A stretch of DNA of 64,000 bases from Oryzias latipes (Eukaryota > Chordata > Actinopteri > Beloniformes > Adrianichthyidae), in NCBI RefSeq assembly GCF_002234675.1, contig NC_019859.2:12973483-13037482 (forward strand), given 5' to 3'. Under the pieces are notes generated by a model that had not been told where the DNA came from, searched no databases, and saw only the letters and a list, made by a program, of their open reading frames with translations. A program made the translations under genes and the position numbers. Shown here piece after piece: positions 24,321-36,800 of this stretch (positions within the stretch are counted from its first letter, which is position 1; every line of letters begins with the position of its first letter).

Positions 24321-26073
24321 GTCAAAAAGTGATTTAAAACTTGTTTTTATTTTTTCCACCCTGTCTTCCAACAGCACCATCTACCCTTGTTTACAGTGCA
24401 GATGTTTTCGCAGGCAGCCTGCATTCGTCACAATCACTATAACTGTCATCACGTTGTAAATTTGTTTATGGGCGGCTCGTTTCTCCTGCAGCACCCCCAT
24501 CAGTGCAGCTCTACTGGTGGCCTTCGCGGTTCAGTGGTTTGGTCTGCTCAAGCGTGGCTTTGCATTTATTTTCTGTGCCTGGAAGTTCATACGGAGGCTC
24601 GTTACTCTTTAGGAGCGCCTCTCCTCACTTGCAAAGCTGCAGAAACAGCGACAGGTTGAAGTGTTTGTTGAGTAAAGCAAATGTGTGTGCGTGCGGGAGA
24701 GGAATGATCACAATTTATGGATACTTTTTAGCACAGAGGCAGCGACTGGAAGCCGGCTGAGTCCTCGGTTATTTATTACAAGTGAAGCCTTAAATCATTA
24801 GCAGTTCTGACAAATGGCTCCTACTGGCACTGAGAAATGGTGTCAGTGACCTTGTCTTGTAACCTTAACACCGCCTGATTCTATTACACCCAGCAAAAAC
24901 AAGAAGATGGTCCACTTGTTCAGGATCCAAACAGAGAAATCTCCTACAAAGAGCTCGGCCATGAAGCTAATCTTTTTATCAAAGAACTTAACGATAGGAT
25001 GAATTTATTTTAAGGATTTTCAAGAATCCTTTTAAACTTAACTGTATTATATAGCAAGCATGTCTAAAGTCTGGCCAGTGGGCCAAATGAGGCAAAAGAA
25101 AATCTTAAAATTAATCACATGTGGCCCCCAGCACTTCTTCTAAAAGCTGTGTGCACGATTTCTTGGTTGTGATTGGCTAAAATTACATTATAAACCACTA
25201 AAAAAATACATTAAAATACTTTTTTTTTTACTTCACAAAAATTGTTCTAACAATAGATTTTGGTCTATATCCGCCAGTCCAGTGAGCATTGATCCACACT
25301 GGTTTTCTGCAGAGACATCTTTGAAATTTCTAGGGCACTTGATTTTGGAATTGTGGCTTCTGACAGCACTCCACACTGACAAACACACTATATAGTGCAC
25401 TATGTAGTGTGTAGGGGATGACGTTGGACACAGCCTTGGTGATGAAAAACATTTGTCCTAAATAGTAGCACGAGTTTGCCAAAGCAAAAATGTGACATTT
25501 AACAAAAATATCATTAATTGTACATTTGTATTTAATGTTGGTTCAAAGAATGTCTGGTTGGTCATCGCACATTTTTACCTCATCAAGTCTGGCTGTTTTC
25601 AGATAGTTTGGACAACCTCAGTAGAGCTTTTAACTGACCTCTTTCTTAAACTTGTTCAAACACAGAACAACTTTCTATAGTAGTCCGGGACTTTTTTTTG
25701 GTCTATCTTAATTTTTTTTGTTTGCTATAATAATTTACCTTTAAAACTGTTTTTGCGGCGGTGTTTGATACCCATCATCTTAGTACAACGCCACCTTCTA
25801 TTTTTTCACAGATACATTTTTGATTCTATTAAACAATATTGCCATTCAATTAATGCAATTCTAAGTGGAAAATTTATCATTTTTTTACTGCAAAAATCAA
25901 AATCAAACAGTCTTCTTTATTTTGTAGCAAAAGATCAAACATGTTGGGACAAAAAAAAGTATAAATCCACAAATGAAGCAAAGACGAAGTGAAAAATGTT
26001 TTAAAAACACGTGAAGCATTATTCTTAGGGGTGTCAATATTATGTGTCATAACTCTGATTGTGTTTGCTGTAA

Positions 26074-26278
26074 CCCTTGTGCTATTCTAGGCACTTTAAC
26101 ATTGGGAGTTGGGTCATCTAGACCCACTAGACAGTGCTCTGAACCTTTTTTCTTCAATGATTTGTGATCTTCATTGGTGTCCATGGATTACATGAAATCT
26201 TTCCACCTTTATCCACCTTTGTCATGGTAGAGAGAACACGCCAATGCAAGGGTGGGGTCATCTAAGATAGCACAAGGG
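26074..26278 (-). mobile_element. TTAA-target MITE, copy 2
   Basis: 205 bp, opposite orientation to copy 1: starts CCCTTGTGCTATTCTAGGCA and ends GATAGCACAAGGG. It is followed by a perfect TTAA and preceded by GTAA. Length is identical to copy 1. Confidence 0.88.
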
Positions 26279-28667
26279 TTAAACCAAGAATTTTCAAAGC
26301 TGTAAACAATTTGAAAATTTCTCATTCAATTTTGAATAAAAACTATACTAACTGTAAATGACACAGAAATGCTCTGCAGAAATTAAAAAGGGGAATAAAT
26401 TAAATCGTAACAGATTTTCTGCTGCTGAAGAAAACAAATCATGGGACATTACCACTGTTTTGCACATGAATTAATGTTTTATGATCTGTGAAAGAACCAG
26501 AAGATAACTGGGAAAAACTTTTTTTTCACACTTAGTCTTAGTCTTGCAAACTAAACATTTTGCAGCATTCATATTTCACTAAGTATTATTCTGCATTTCT
26601 ATTTTGCCCATTTTCCGAGGAAAATCCTCCTGCAGCTCTTTTCTGTGCATCTTAATGAGATCTGAGTCAGCATGGTGTGTTTTGTTTCAGGGATCCGGAG
26701 CGCACACAGCAATATGTGTTTCATGCAGCTGTTATTTCAATTCATCCCTCTGGAGGGAAATATCATCTCTCGTTTTTCCGTCAAACTTTTAGAAAATACT
26801 TATAGGGGTCACAGCAGGGTTTGCTATATCTGTCATCAATAATGAAATTACCAGAGATGGAAAGGCTGACGTTGTCTGGGGTGATGAGATCATTCAGTCT
26901 GACTTCATGACAGCGACTTCTTTAATTACTGTCAGTTTGGACAGAAAGGTTTTAGAAATAGTTTTGCGCAATTATTCTTCTAGATTAAAAGTGCAAAACT
27001 AACACCTGGCACAGCAATGTTAACCATTCAGAACATAATATCTTCATTACATGTATAATCTACATAATTATGAGAGGCATAATTGTGATATTATATATCT
27101 TTGTAAGGATATCATTTTTTATTTCTTAAAAAGACATTGATCTATTTTCAAACATTACCCTTCAGTGGAGAGGAATCAAACCTCACATGAAGATCTGCCG
27201 TAGGTCAACGTTAAATTCTATTTGGACATTTAAGAAATAAAAAAAAGCTTTTTCTAATATTCTAATCTTTCTTGTAGTGTCAAATAAGGGGTAAAATTAG
27301 GAAAAGTAAAAGTAGAAAAGTAAAGATAAATGTGACAATGAAAGCAAAATTAGGTAAAATCAACTAAGTCTTGCAATCTGCAGCAGCCTTTAATCCTTTA
27401 GCTTCACAAATCAGCCTTCTTTTTTTCATCATCCTCATTCCCCTGCCAACATTTTCAATTATTGTATCACAAATATGAAAACTCAATAAAACAACCCAAG
27501 GCAGTCATTTTTTTTATCCTACTTATGCATTTCAGACATTTAGTCAATGCAGAATGGAGGAAGAAAACTAAAAAGAGCAGCTCACATCTCAGTTTCCACC
27601 ATTTGATGCGATCATTTAGAAAAACACTAAATGAGCTCAGAGAACAGTGTGTAATGCAGTTTCTAATCATTCACAAATAAAAAATGGTTTTAAGCTTTCA
27701 GGGCTACATTTATTTCTTGTTCTATTTTTAATCTAATTTTCTGACTCCTTAAACAGTTTCCTTCTTTTTTTTCATTTATTTTTCATTGTTTTACTCATTT
27801 CCACCCTTCTGTAACAATTGTTTAATCTCCTTTCTTTTGTGAATACTGCTTCTGCAGCTTCTGACCTGTCTTTTTCTAAATTTAGCTCCTCTGTGACTAT
27901 TTCTGTTTTTCTTTCCAAATGGCTTTTATCTGTCTCTCATACATTTGTGTTTTTTTTATTCAAATATTTCTTGTCCTTGAGCACCTCTCTTTTTTAATTC
28001 TCTGTTCTCCTAATGTAGTCTTCATGATTATTTTCAAATTAATTTATCTTTTTCTTTGCCTAAAAGTATTTTATTTTCCTTTTTTAGCAATTTTCACTGC
28101 TTCTTCACCAGGGATTCCCTTCCTCTGAACCTGCTATGCCTCTTAAATTGTTCTTCCCTCTCTGTTTCGTCTAAAGTTACTTTAAATCTTAAGCAGTTTT
28201 TGTTACATACACTCAAAATTAATATGTGTCTTCTGTATTGTTTTAAAACGTGGTGTATTGTTGGTTTTTCACCACTGTGAAGCACATCTTTGGAGGTCAG
28301 GGTCATGTGTTACATCATCACATTCATGTTTAGTGGTGTGAGCAGAAGATGGTTAATGTTTTGTTCCTAAATTTGCAAACATTTTTTTTCCTTCATTACC
28401 TCCTTTTTCACTTGCGTTTATCACTGGCAAAAATCAAAAATATATGAAGCCCAGGACTATAGATGAATTTATTTATTTATTTGTTTGTTTTTGTGGTGAT
28501 TTTAGTGCTAAAAGAAAGTTGAGACATATACTCTACAGGGTTTTAACAGCTGGATACCGTTAACATTGAGATATTAAACCTTCTCAGTGATTATGAGAAA
28601 TGTAGTGATAGAAGAAAAGAAATGAAAAATCAAAAGAACTATTCAGACAGGGAAAAAAAAGAACACT

Positions 28668-28844
28668 AGGGGTGTCAGAATCCAGGCCTCGGGGGCCGGT
28701 GTCTAACATGTTTTTCGACTAACCTGTCATTGAAGTTCCTTATTAGCTAAAGACACCTGATCCAGGTAATCGGCACCAAATAAGGTAAAGTTTCTAGAAA
28801 ACTAGCAGGAGACCGACCCTCGAGGCCTGGAGTTTGACACCCCT
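28668..28844 (+). mobile_element. hAT-like MITE
   Basis: Terminal inverted repeats: AGGGGTGTCAGAATCCAGGC at the left and the inverse of AGGGGTGTCAAACTCCAGGC at the right. The GGGGTGTCAAACTC..GGCC termini are typical of very common fish non-autonomous hAT elements. About 177 bp, no coding capacity. Confidence 0.7.
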
Positions 28845-30168
28845 GCAAGTGTGGAATGAAGGACCACTAGGCAGAAGTGTGCGGAGAGAAGCATGGTGCA
28901 GCTGTCGTAAGAGTAGCACCCACCAACACGGCACTTAGATACATTGGCAAATGGATGGGGCGAGGAAAATCCCAAACGAAAGAGGCTACTGAAAGAGGAT
29001 CTGGAACAGCACAAGCAGAACAAGGATCGAGGACTCAGACGTTTAAATCCAGCAGCAGCCAATGTTTGGCGATAAGAAGAGAGGCCTGATGGAGTTAATT
29101 CACACTTTATTAACAAAATCCCATTAGAGCTTATAAATCTGCAGCACTTGAAAGCAAATAGTAAGTAGCAGATGGTATCCAATGCAAACGTGACGCCCAG
29201 CAAAAGGGGAACACCACAGTTTTCTGATTGACACCACATCAAAGCAGTGCTGAGAGGTGTGTTGTTTACCCCTGGGACATTTTCCCTGTAAAGTCAGCCC
29301 TTGCTGTGAGATTAACACAAACAAGGACAGGGCATGCTGACCCACAAAGACAGTACTAACCATAACATCCAGCTGCATGGCAAGTAAACTGCAGTGGAAG
29401 AAAACCATAAGGGTAACACTTTTTAGGATTTATAATCATGGGATGAGATTGTGGCGTATTGCATGACCCAAAAAATACAAAAAAAGTGACTCTTCCTACA
29501 AAAACAGCCAACAGGAGGCAAGTGTGATAACTGATGACTCTACTAACAGGAGGTAACTCACGGAGGGGCAGAAAACCTAGACAATTAGAGGATGTTGTAA
29601 GTGGAAATAAGGTTCACATTTCCATAGGGCATTATGGAGGATCCCACACACAAAGAAAAGTCATTCAAAGCAGTGGATTTAATTCAGAAATAACACTTTC
29701 ATCTGAACTACTCTGCCACAGGGCAATAAACAGGCAGAGAACAATCATTAATAAACAAATTGAGGGCGTTAAAGAAACTATTATTTTTTGTCGCGTTTGT
29801 TCCTTGAATTCATTGTTGATGAAGCTGCACAGCTCAAATCACAAAAATGAGGCGTCTGGAACGGAACTTTACTGGTGACCAGGTTAATACTGCCACCTTG
29901 TGGTCAGATTCTGCAATTAAAAAGCTGCAAGTAAAACAGCACAACAAACCAGTTGTTTTCATACATTGATGCTCTGATTTTCAAGGTGCATTCAGTTCAG
30001 TATTTAACCACAATCGAAACTCATGACTACAATATATTTGAGTTCAACTTTTAACATAAGAAATTAACAAAATACAAAAAAAAAACAACAAACTTTTTTT
30101 TTCGTCACCCAGTAAGCGCCCTAATTACAGTACATGCAAAAAATATTAATTGTGCGAACATGCTGCAT

Positions 30169-30324
30169 ACTGCAGTACGGAAGAGGATTAGGGCCATGGA
30201 GAAATAAAAAAAAAGGTCATAGACAATTCTGACTTTAAAGTCAGAATTCTGAGATTAAAGTCAGAATTTTCTATGCGCTTTTTTTTTCTTTGTCCATGGC
30301 CCTAATCCTCTTCGGTACTGCAGT
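30169..30324. mobile_element. Short palindromic TIR element
   Basis: The outer 32 bases at each end (30169-30200 and 30293-30324) are inverse complements with one mismatch (CTTCC against CTTCG). The interior has two TTTAAAGTCAGAATT-like direct/inverted blocks. It looks like a foldback MITE; family not identified. It lies about 530 bp upstream of the wdr19 ATG. Confidence 0.75.
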
Positions 30325-30714
30325 GATAAACTATAACAAACTTTCTACAATTACTCTTTTCAGAAACTTGAAATGTATTACTGGCCAAATCAGGATTATT
30401 TTTAATCCTAATATTTCCAGCCCTGGAGGGTATGAATCCTTAAATATTGAGGCATTAAATAATCAAAATAATGAAAAAATTTACATTTTCCAAACCCCAA
30501 TCTATGTTTTGTTAGGAATTAATGTAAGGATTAACATCACTTAATTCGTTTATTTTTGCAGAAACCTGTTTTATCTGATTACGTCATGACAGAAAATCCT
30601 CATCCTGTAGATATTGAGGGAATGAGCGAGCACAATTGCAAATATAAAATCGTGTCAGGTACAAAATAATGTTTCAGGCGAGAGCCTTTTGAACGGCAGT
30701 TTATGGAGGTGTGT

Positions 30715-30743
30715 GATTGGCTACTGTCTGTTGCTATGACATC
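30715..30743 (+). promoter_or_regulatory. Candidate wdr19 core promoter sites: inverted CCAAT and RFX X-box
   Basis: GATTGG (inverted CCAAT) lies at 30715-30720 and GTTGCTATGACATC at 30730-30743. The latter matches the RFX X-box consensus GTHNYYATRRNAAC at 13 of 14 positions. It sits 115 bp before the wdr19 ATG, the usual spacing for X-boxes of ciliary genes, which are driven by RFX factors. Function is inferred from motif and position. Confidence 0.6.
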
Positions 30744-30857
30744 GCTGTAGTGGACGCCTGAGAGTGAAGCATTGTGGGAAATACGTTTTTTATCCCCTTT
30801 AGGTTGAGAATCTGATGGCACGAAAACTTCAGTTTCGAGATAATTAAATCAAACAAA

Positions 30858-33800
30858 ATGAAGGTAATTTATATCGCAGTTAAGGGAACTTTGTGGTGGT
30901 TACTGTGAAATACGTCTGGGGGAAAAAAGCTGGTTCGGTGTGGTGTTGAGTGCTATGCTAACGTTTTACACAGGCTTTGGTTAAGGTAAATTTATGTATG
31001 TGTTCTTAAATTAATTCGTGCCTTTCTTTAATGAGTTGTGGATGGATTTTGAGTGTATACGATGTTTTTAAAAAGGTAAAACGGGTTGGAAGTATAAGCT
31101 ACAACAGTTTTTAACTGAGTTTTAATGAGTTGTTTGATGCTACTTGCAGAGAAACGTTGTTTTGTTTTGTTTTTTTCCAATTTCATTTTTTTTCTTTTAT
31201 TATCCAAACTAAGTAAATGTTTTTTAAAAGTCACCCAAATAATTCATAGATATTTGAGAATGAGCCACTTTGACAAGTTTAAGTGAATAGAATTGGGAGG
31301 AAACCAAACATTTTGCCACCAATGAGAGGATAATCTGTTGTTTCAAATGTAGGAACAATTATATTTTAAATAACCTTTCACCTGTGTACTGCACTAAAAA
31401 GTTGCAGATTTCATAAACAAGGGAGGCATCTCTGTAAATTGTCCCCTCAGAGAAAAGTTAGGTTTTGGATCAGTGATATATTAAAAGAGTCATATATCTC
31501 CACAGAGTGTTTTTATTCTTGCCGACAAGGCCTGGACCGGCTCCAACCTGCTTTACAAATGGCAAAAAAGTCTTGGTAATTATATTGCTGTTGCAGGGTG
31601 AGTATTATTTTTTTTTTGGGGGGGGGGATTTTAAAAATCAAGGTAAGATTATAACCAGAAGTTCAAAAATGTTTCTTTCTACCTTTATTGCTACAGACAG
31701 GACAACTCGGTAAAAATATTTGATCGGTATGGACATAAATGGACTGAACTCAACCTTCCAGGGTAAGTGGGACGTTTTCTTTAGGGTTTGTTTTTGTTTG
31801 ATCAAGATGGATGAAAAACATAAAATAAAGACCTTTTTGCTTTTCTTTCTCCTCCTCATCCTCCTCCTGTAAGGCGCTGTATGGGGATGGACTGGGATAA
31901 CGACGGCGACATTCTGGCCGTTATTGCAGCAAAATCCGTCTCCATCTACCTGTGGGACGCCAGTGTCAATAAAACATCACAGATAGACAGTGGCCTGAAG
32001 TATGATAATCAATCTCTACGGGTTAGAATAGTTACCAAATGAAACATTCTCAGTGCAAATAAAAATACTAATTTTAGCCTTTATACTTCTTGTTGTCCCC
32101 AGCAAAGATCAGATGTCCTTCATCTTGTGGTCAAAGACCGGCCCTCTGTTAGCTGTAGGGACCGCCAAAGGAAACCTGTTGATTTACAACAGACAAACCT
32201 CACGCAAAATCCCGGTCTTAGGTAAAGCACACTGAATGCAACCTCAAAAGCTGCATGTCAGTATTGGTGAGTGTTACAGAATGAAATGTCTGATGTTGTC
32301 TAACTTTAGGGAAACACACCAAAAGGATCACCTGTGGATGCTGGAACTCTCAGAATTTATTGGCCCTGGGGAGCGATGACAACACTCTCACCATCAGTAA
32401 CCATGAAGGAGATACCATCTCACAGGTACTGGTGCACTTCCTTTAGTGTCATATAGTGTCAGAACATTTATTATTGTTATCGACCACGGAAATCTGACAC
32501 AAAAAATGTACGGTAGTTAATCTTTCCCGTCTTTTTTTTTTTTTTTAGGCTGCACTGCGTGGAGAACCTGGTGACATTTACTTTTCATCGATGAAAACAG
32601 ATGAAAGATCATCTCACGGAGAGAGTACTGTAGGTTTCTGGCTTGATTTGTTTTACTTTAACCATAGGTTATGTTTTGCCTGTTTGAGGTGAGGTTGTTC
32701 GATAATACTTGAAAAATTGACTTTATTTGTAGCCTTTTGTTTTTTGCTCTTCCTCACTTTGTGGTGCAGCAGCCTGTTACTGTCACTCATCAGAACTATG
32801 TGTCCTATTTTCTTCCATAATTGGTTTAACAGATAGTTTAACTCCTGTTTGTAATAGCCTGAGTGCAGACTCTATGATGATAACACTTTTATTTTTATGA
32901 GATGTTGTTTTTTAAACTTTTAATTCTATTTTTATAGTACTCATTTTGTGTTGACCTGCATTTTATTACATGAATTTGTCTATACTGGATGTTTTCCTTA
33001 CAGAACCATATTTACCTGTTTCAGCATTACACATGTCCGTATTTTGATCACAATCTCTGCCTTCTCAGGTGAGTGTGATTGTGGATAAGAAATCCCTGAT
33101 GCTCTTCAATATCAACGACCCAGAAAACCCAATAAAACTGGCTTTTCAGAGGACCTATGGAAGCATTGTGTCCTACCACTGGTACTGTTTACTTCCACGC
33201 ACTACCACCGTATTTGGCACAGCGGGGACTAAATCAAGGCTGAGAATTCTATACTACATTTTTTGTCTGATTGTGCAGGTATGGCGATGGATATATTCTT
33301 ATTGGATTCTCCCATGGATACTTCATAGTCATTTCGACACATATTAGGGAGATCGGGCACGAGATCTATCAGACTCGCAACCAGGAGGATAGTCTCAACA
33401 GTGTGGCCGTATCGCCAGCCCTCCACAAAGCTGCATCTTGTGGGGACAACAGGTGAACTGACCATCAAAGACACCCAGGAAGGCTTTTGTTTTAATGAAA
33501 TATTGACACTTCTCCTCTGCTGTTACAGCATCAAAGTCCACGAGTTGTCTGAGTCGAAATATATCAGCAGCGTTGTTCAACTTGACGAGGACATTAAAGG
33601 TAAATGCTTCCTCTTTTTCATTCTGAGAGATTTCCGCTTCACTCCATCCTTTCCCCCGTAGGTCTGGATCAGATAAGTTGGACAGACGACGGGCAACTTT
33701 TTGCTGTCTCGACCAAAAAAGGGGCGCTTCACGTCTTTCTGTTCAAGCTACCCATCCTGGGTGACAGCTACGGTACCAGGCTGGCCTACCTCACCTCCCT

Positions 33801-36800
33801 GCTGGAGATTACTGTTTCTAATCAGGTGGAAGGGGTAAGAACAGAGCTGTGTCGACACTCAGGTAACTGGGTTACCCAGTTAACTGAGTGGGTTAAAGTA
33901 GCAGTAATTGAATTTTGGCCAAATACTACATGTAGTATTTCTTCGTAACTCCTATTGGAATGGACACAAGTATATATATATGTGTTTTTCTTTATTGTTA
34001 TGCTCAACCTTGATGAAGAAAGCAGCTATTTTTTCTGTTTTTGTGGGCATAGTTCTCCACAGGTCCTGCTGTTCAGCAGATTACCATTACGACAAAACAA
34101 CAATCAGACAAAAATGTGAACTAATTTGGACCGATGTAGGAATTAGAATTTATATCAAGAGACCAACGGAGCTGTAAAACCATTGTTAACTTTATACAAA
34201 AAATGTCCTTAAGTAAAACAGAATAAACGTGACAGTTTTATTTCTAAAGATGACGATTGTTGGATGTAGATGGGTAAAAGAAAAGTGTCAGAGGTCCAAA
34301 GACAGTGAGTAGCTAGCCTTGGCAAAAAGTAGTACACTTAATGTTTCTTTTCTCAAGTGTATAAATATATATATATTTATATATATATATTCACATCCTC
34401 CCAAGTGACACTTTGACACTTCGTATGAACCAAAGCTGTGATCATTCATTCAGAGATTTTGAAGTTTTTTTTTTTATCTATCATAATATTATCAGCAGTA
34501 GCAGTCCTCAGAGTAAATCAATAAAAATAGGTTGAAAAAGAGGATATATGTGTTTTGCAGACCGTGGTGCTTTGATGGATTCAGATGGATCATTAATGGA
34601 CTTTTCTGTTCTGTTTCCAGGAGAAACCAGTGACCATAGAGGTGGAAGTAGAGCCCACCTTCATCGCAGTGGGACCGTATCATGTGGCTGTGGGCATGAA
34701 CAACAGAGCCTGGTTCTATGCTCTAGATGACCAAAAACCCGGTGTGTTTGTGTTGTGCGTCTGAATCAGTAACGTTTGCCTAAACTTTTTAAGTCACGTG
34801 ATCCGTTTTGTGTGTCGCTTAGGATTTAACTTGCTGAAGGACACCGAGTATTTAGGCACGATCGTCAGCATGCACCTCAACTCTGATTATGCAGCGGCTC
34901 TGTTTGAGGGGAAAGTGCAGCTTCACATGGTAGGATGGATTTTTTTTTTAGGCTACAAAGGAGCAAACCCTGGGATGCGGTCTGAGCATGTGCAAGCTAC
35001 AGATGTGTGTTGTGCTTTAGATTGAAAGCAGGCACCAGGAGGAAAGGAAGCAAATGAAACTTTTTCCAGATGATGTCAAAAAGAGCCGGATCCTTTGTCA
35101 CGCCCTCACCTCGGACTTCCTCTACTACGGCACTGATGTAAGGCTCCTCTGCATCCCATATTCATCCTGTTTGTAAATCAGATCCTTCAGTTCCATGTCA
35201 ACACTTAAACACCCACTCCGATCATTATTTGGAATAGCATTACCGTAAGTGGTCTTTTGATAATGATTATGCCGTTTTTAGCCAAAAAAAAAAAAAAAAA
35301 AGCATGTGTTGTTTTCTAGGACATAGTTTCTGCAGATTGGCAGTACATTGGAAATTTGCCTCTGAGTTGTGGGAGGGACATTTGGAGCGGAGTAAGCCCG
35401 CCCCTATTCCTCTCCTTGTTGATGAGAGCTCAGAGCACTGAAGCGTATTTCTTACGTCACAAATTTACTATTTTTCCAAACTGCATTTTTTTTCTCTGCT
35501 CTTGATTCACAACAATTTGGTTAAAGAAATACTCAGAAATGCAATTTTAAGTTTTATTTTCTTTATATGTGTCCTCCATCATCACAAAAATACCACAAGA
35601 ACATGTTACAAACACCATTTTCACCGGAGTGGATCTTCAGTCATAAAACAAACTGAATCAAACACTAGAGAACAGTTATGTACAGTCTTTGGTTTTTCTT
35701 AGATGGGTAACGTTGTGTGCGTCTTGGTGGAGGACTGGGAGACTCTGAGCACCTACAGTCATCCTGTTGGAGTCAGGAAAGTGTTTCCTGATGCCAACGG
35801 CACACATGTGGTGTTCATCGACGACGAAAACAGCGGCTTCCTGTTGTCCCCTGCAAATGTCAGTGCACGCATACATCAGGACATTTCCTAACTGAAAGTG
35901 CTTTTCACTTTGAAAAGAAAACCATGCTAACTCAAAAGATTCTGTATTTATCGAGATTATTTTAAAATAAATACAATTTGGAATCAATTTTAATCTTTAT
36001 GTAAATAAAACAAAGCTACTAATTCTTCAAAACCAAATTTGAAGTGGCACATTAAACATGAGATTTGTGTGTTTGCTGCAGAAGTTTGATCATTCTGTGT
36101 TCATTGCAGGTAACGGCTTCCTGCTTTGAGCTCCCCAATTTTTCTCCCACCATCACAGGAGTGTTGTGGGACACCTGGCACGCAGACCGAGGAGTGTTTG
36201 TGGCCTATGACAACGACAAAGTCTACACATATGCCTTTCACAAAACCACTGTTTATGGTATGTAGACGTTAACGTCTCGCATTGGTTTTCTACCCATGTC
36301 TGTAAGCTGTCAGCAGAAGAGGGGATGTGTGTGTTTTTTTTATTTTGTTATATTCAGGCCCTCGGGTGGTGTTGGTTGGGAGCGCTGCGCTCCTGTTTTC
36401 CCAGAAGCCTTTGCTGCTGTACAATGGTGAGCTGACCTGTCAGACGTCAAGCGGCAGGACCAGCGAACTGGCTCTGAGCACGCACTCCTTTCTCAGGCCG
36501 CCGACTGGCTCTGCCGCCGATCCAGAGGAGCTCAGAAAGCAGCTCGCTGAGGCTCTCCAGCTTAAAAGGTCAAACTAATAAGACAGTAGGAAAAATACAT
36601 TCAATCTGGTCATTTATGAAAGAATACACACATTTATTCTATACAAAGAAGGACAAACATTTTTATGTTGTATTTCCTTCTTGCTAGCTAGGAACGCTTC
36701 ATTTAAACATTTTTTTTCATTTAACTTGAACTTTTTAACTAAACTCTTTTGACTCAAACTCTTTTTGGCAGCTTCTTATTGTAAAACGTCAAAAATAGTG

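Larger units (their letters stand above)
24321..30690. other. Intergenic region between klhl5 and wdr19
   Basis: About 6.4 kb of AT-rich DNA. It holds the TTAA MITE at 26074-26278, a hAT-like MITE at 28668-28844 and a 156-bp palindromic element at 30169-30324. A hAT-like degenerate block (GGCCAGTGGGCCAAATGAGG) lies near 25073. I see no exon series, tRNA or rRNA. Open frames are short, AT-biased and without recognisable motifs. Confidence 0.7.

Noticed and set aside
28802-29242. 146-codon minus-strand frame
   Set aside because: Cys/Ser/Leu-rich without motifs and overlaps the hAT-like MITE end.
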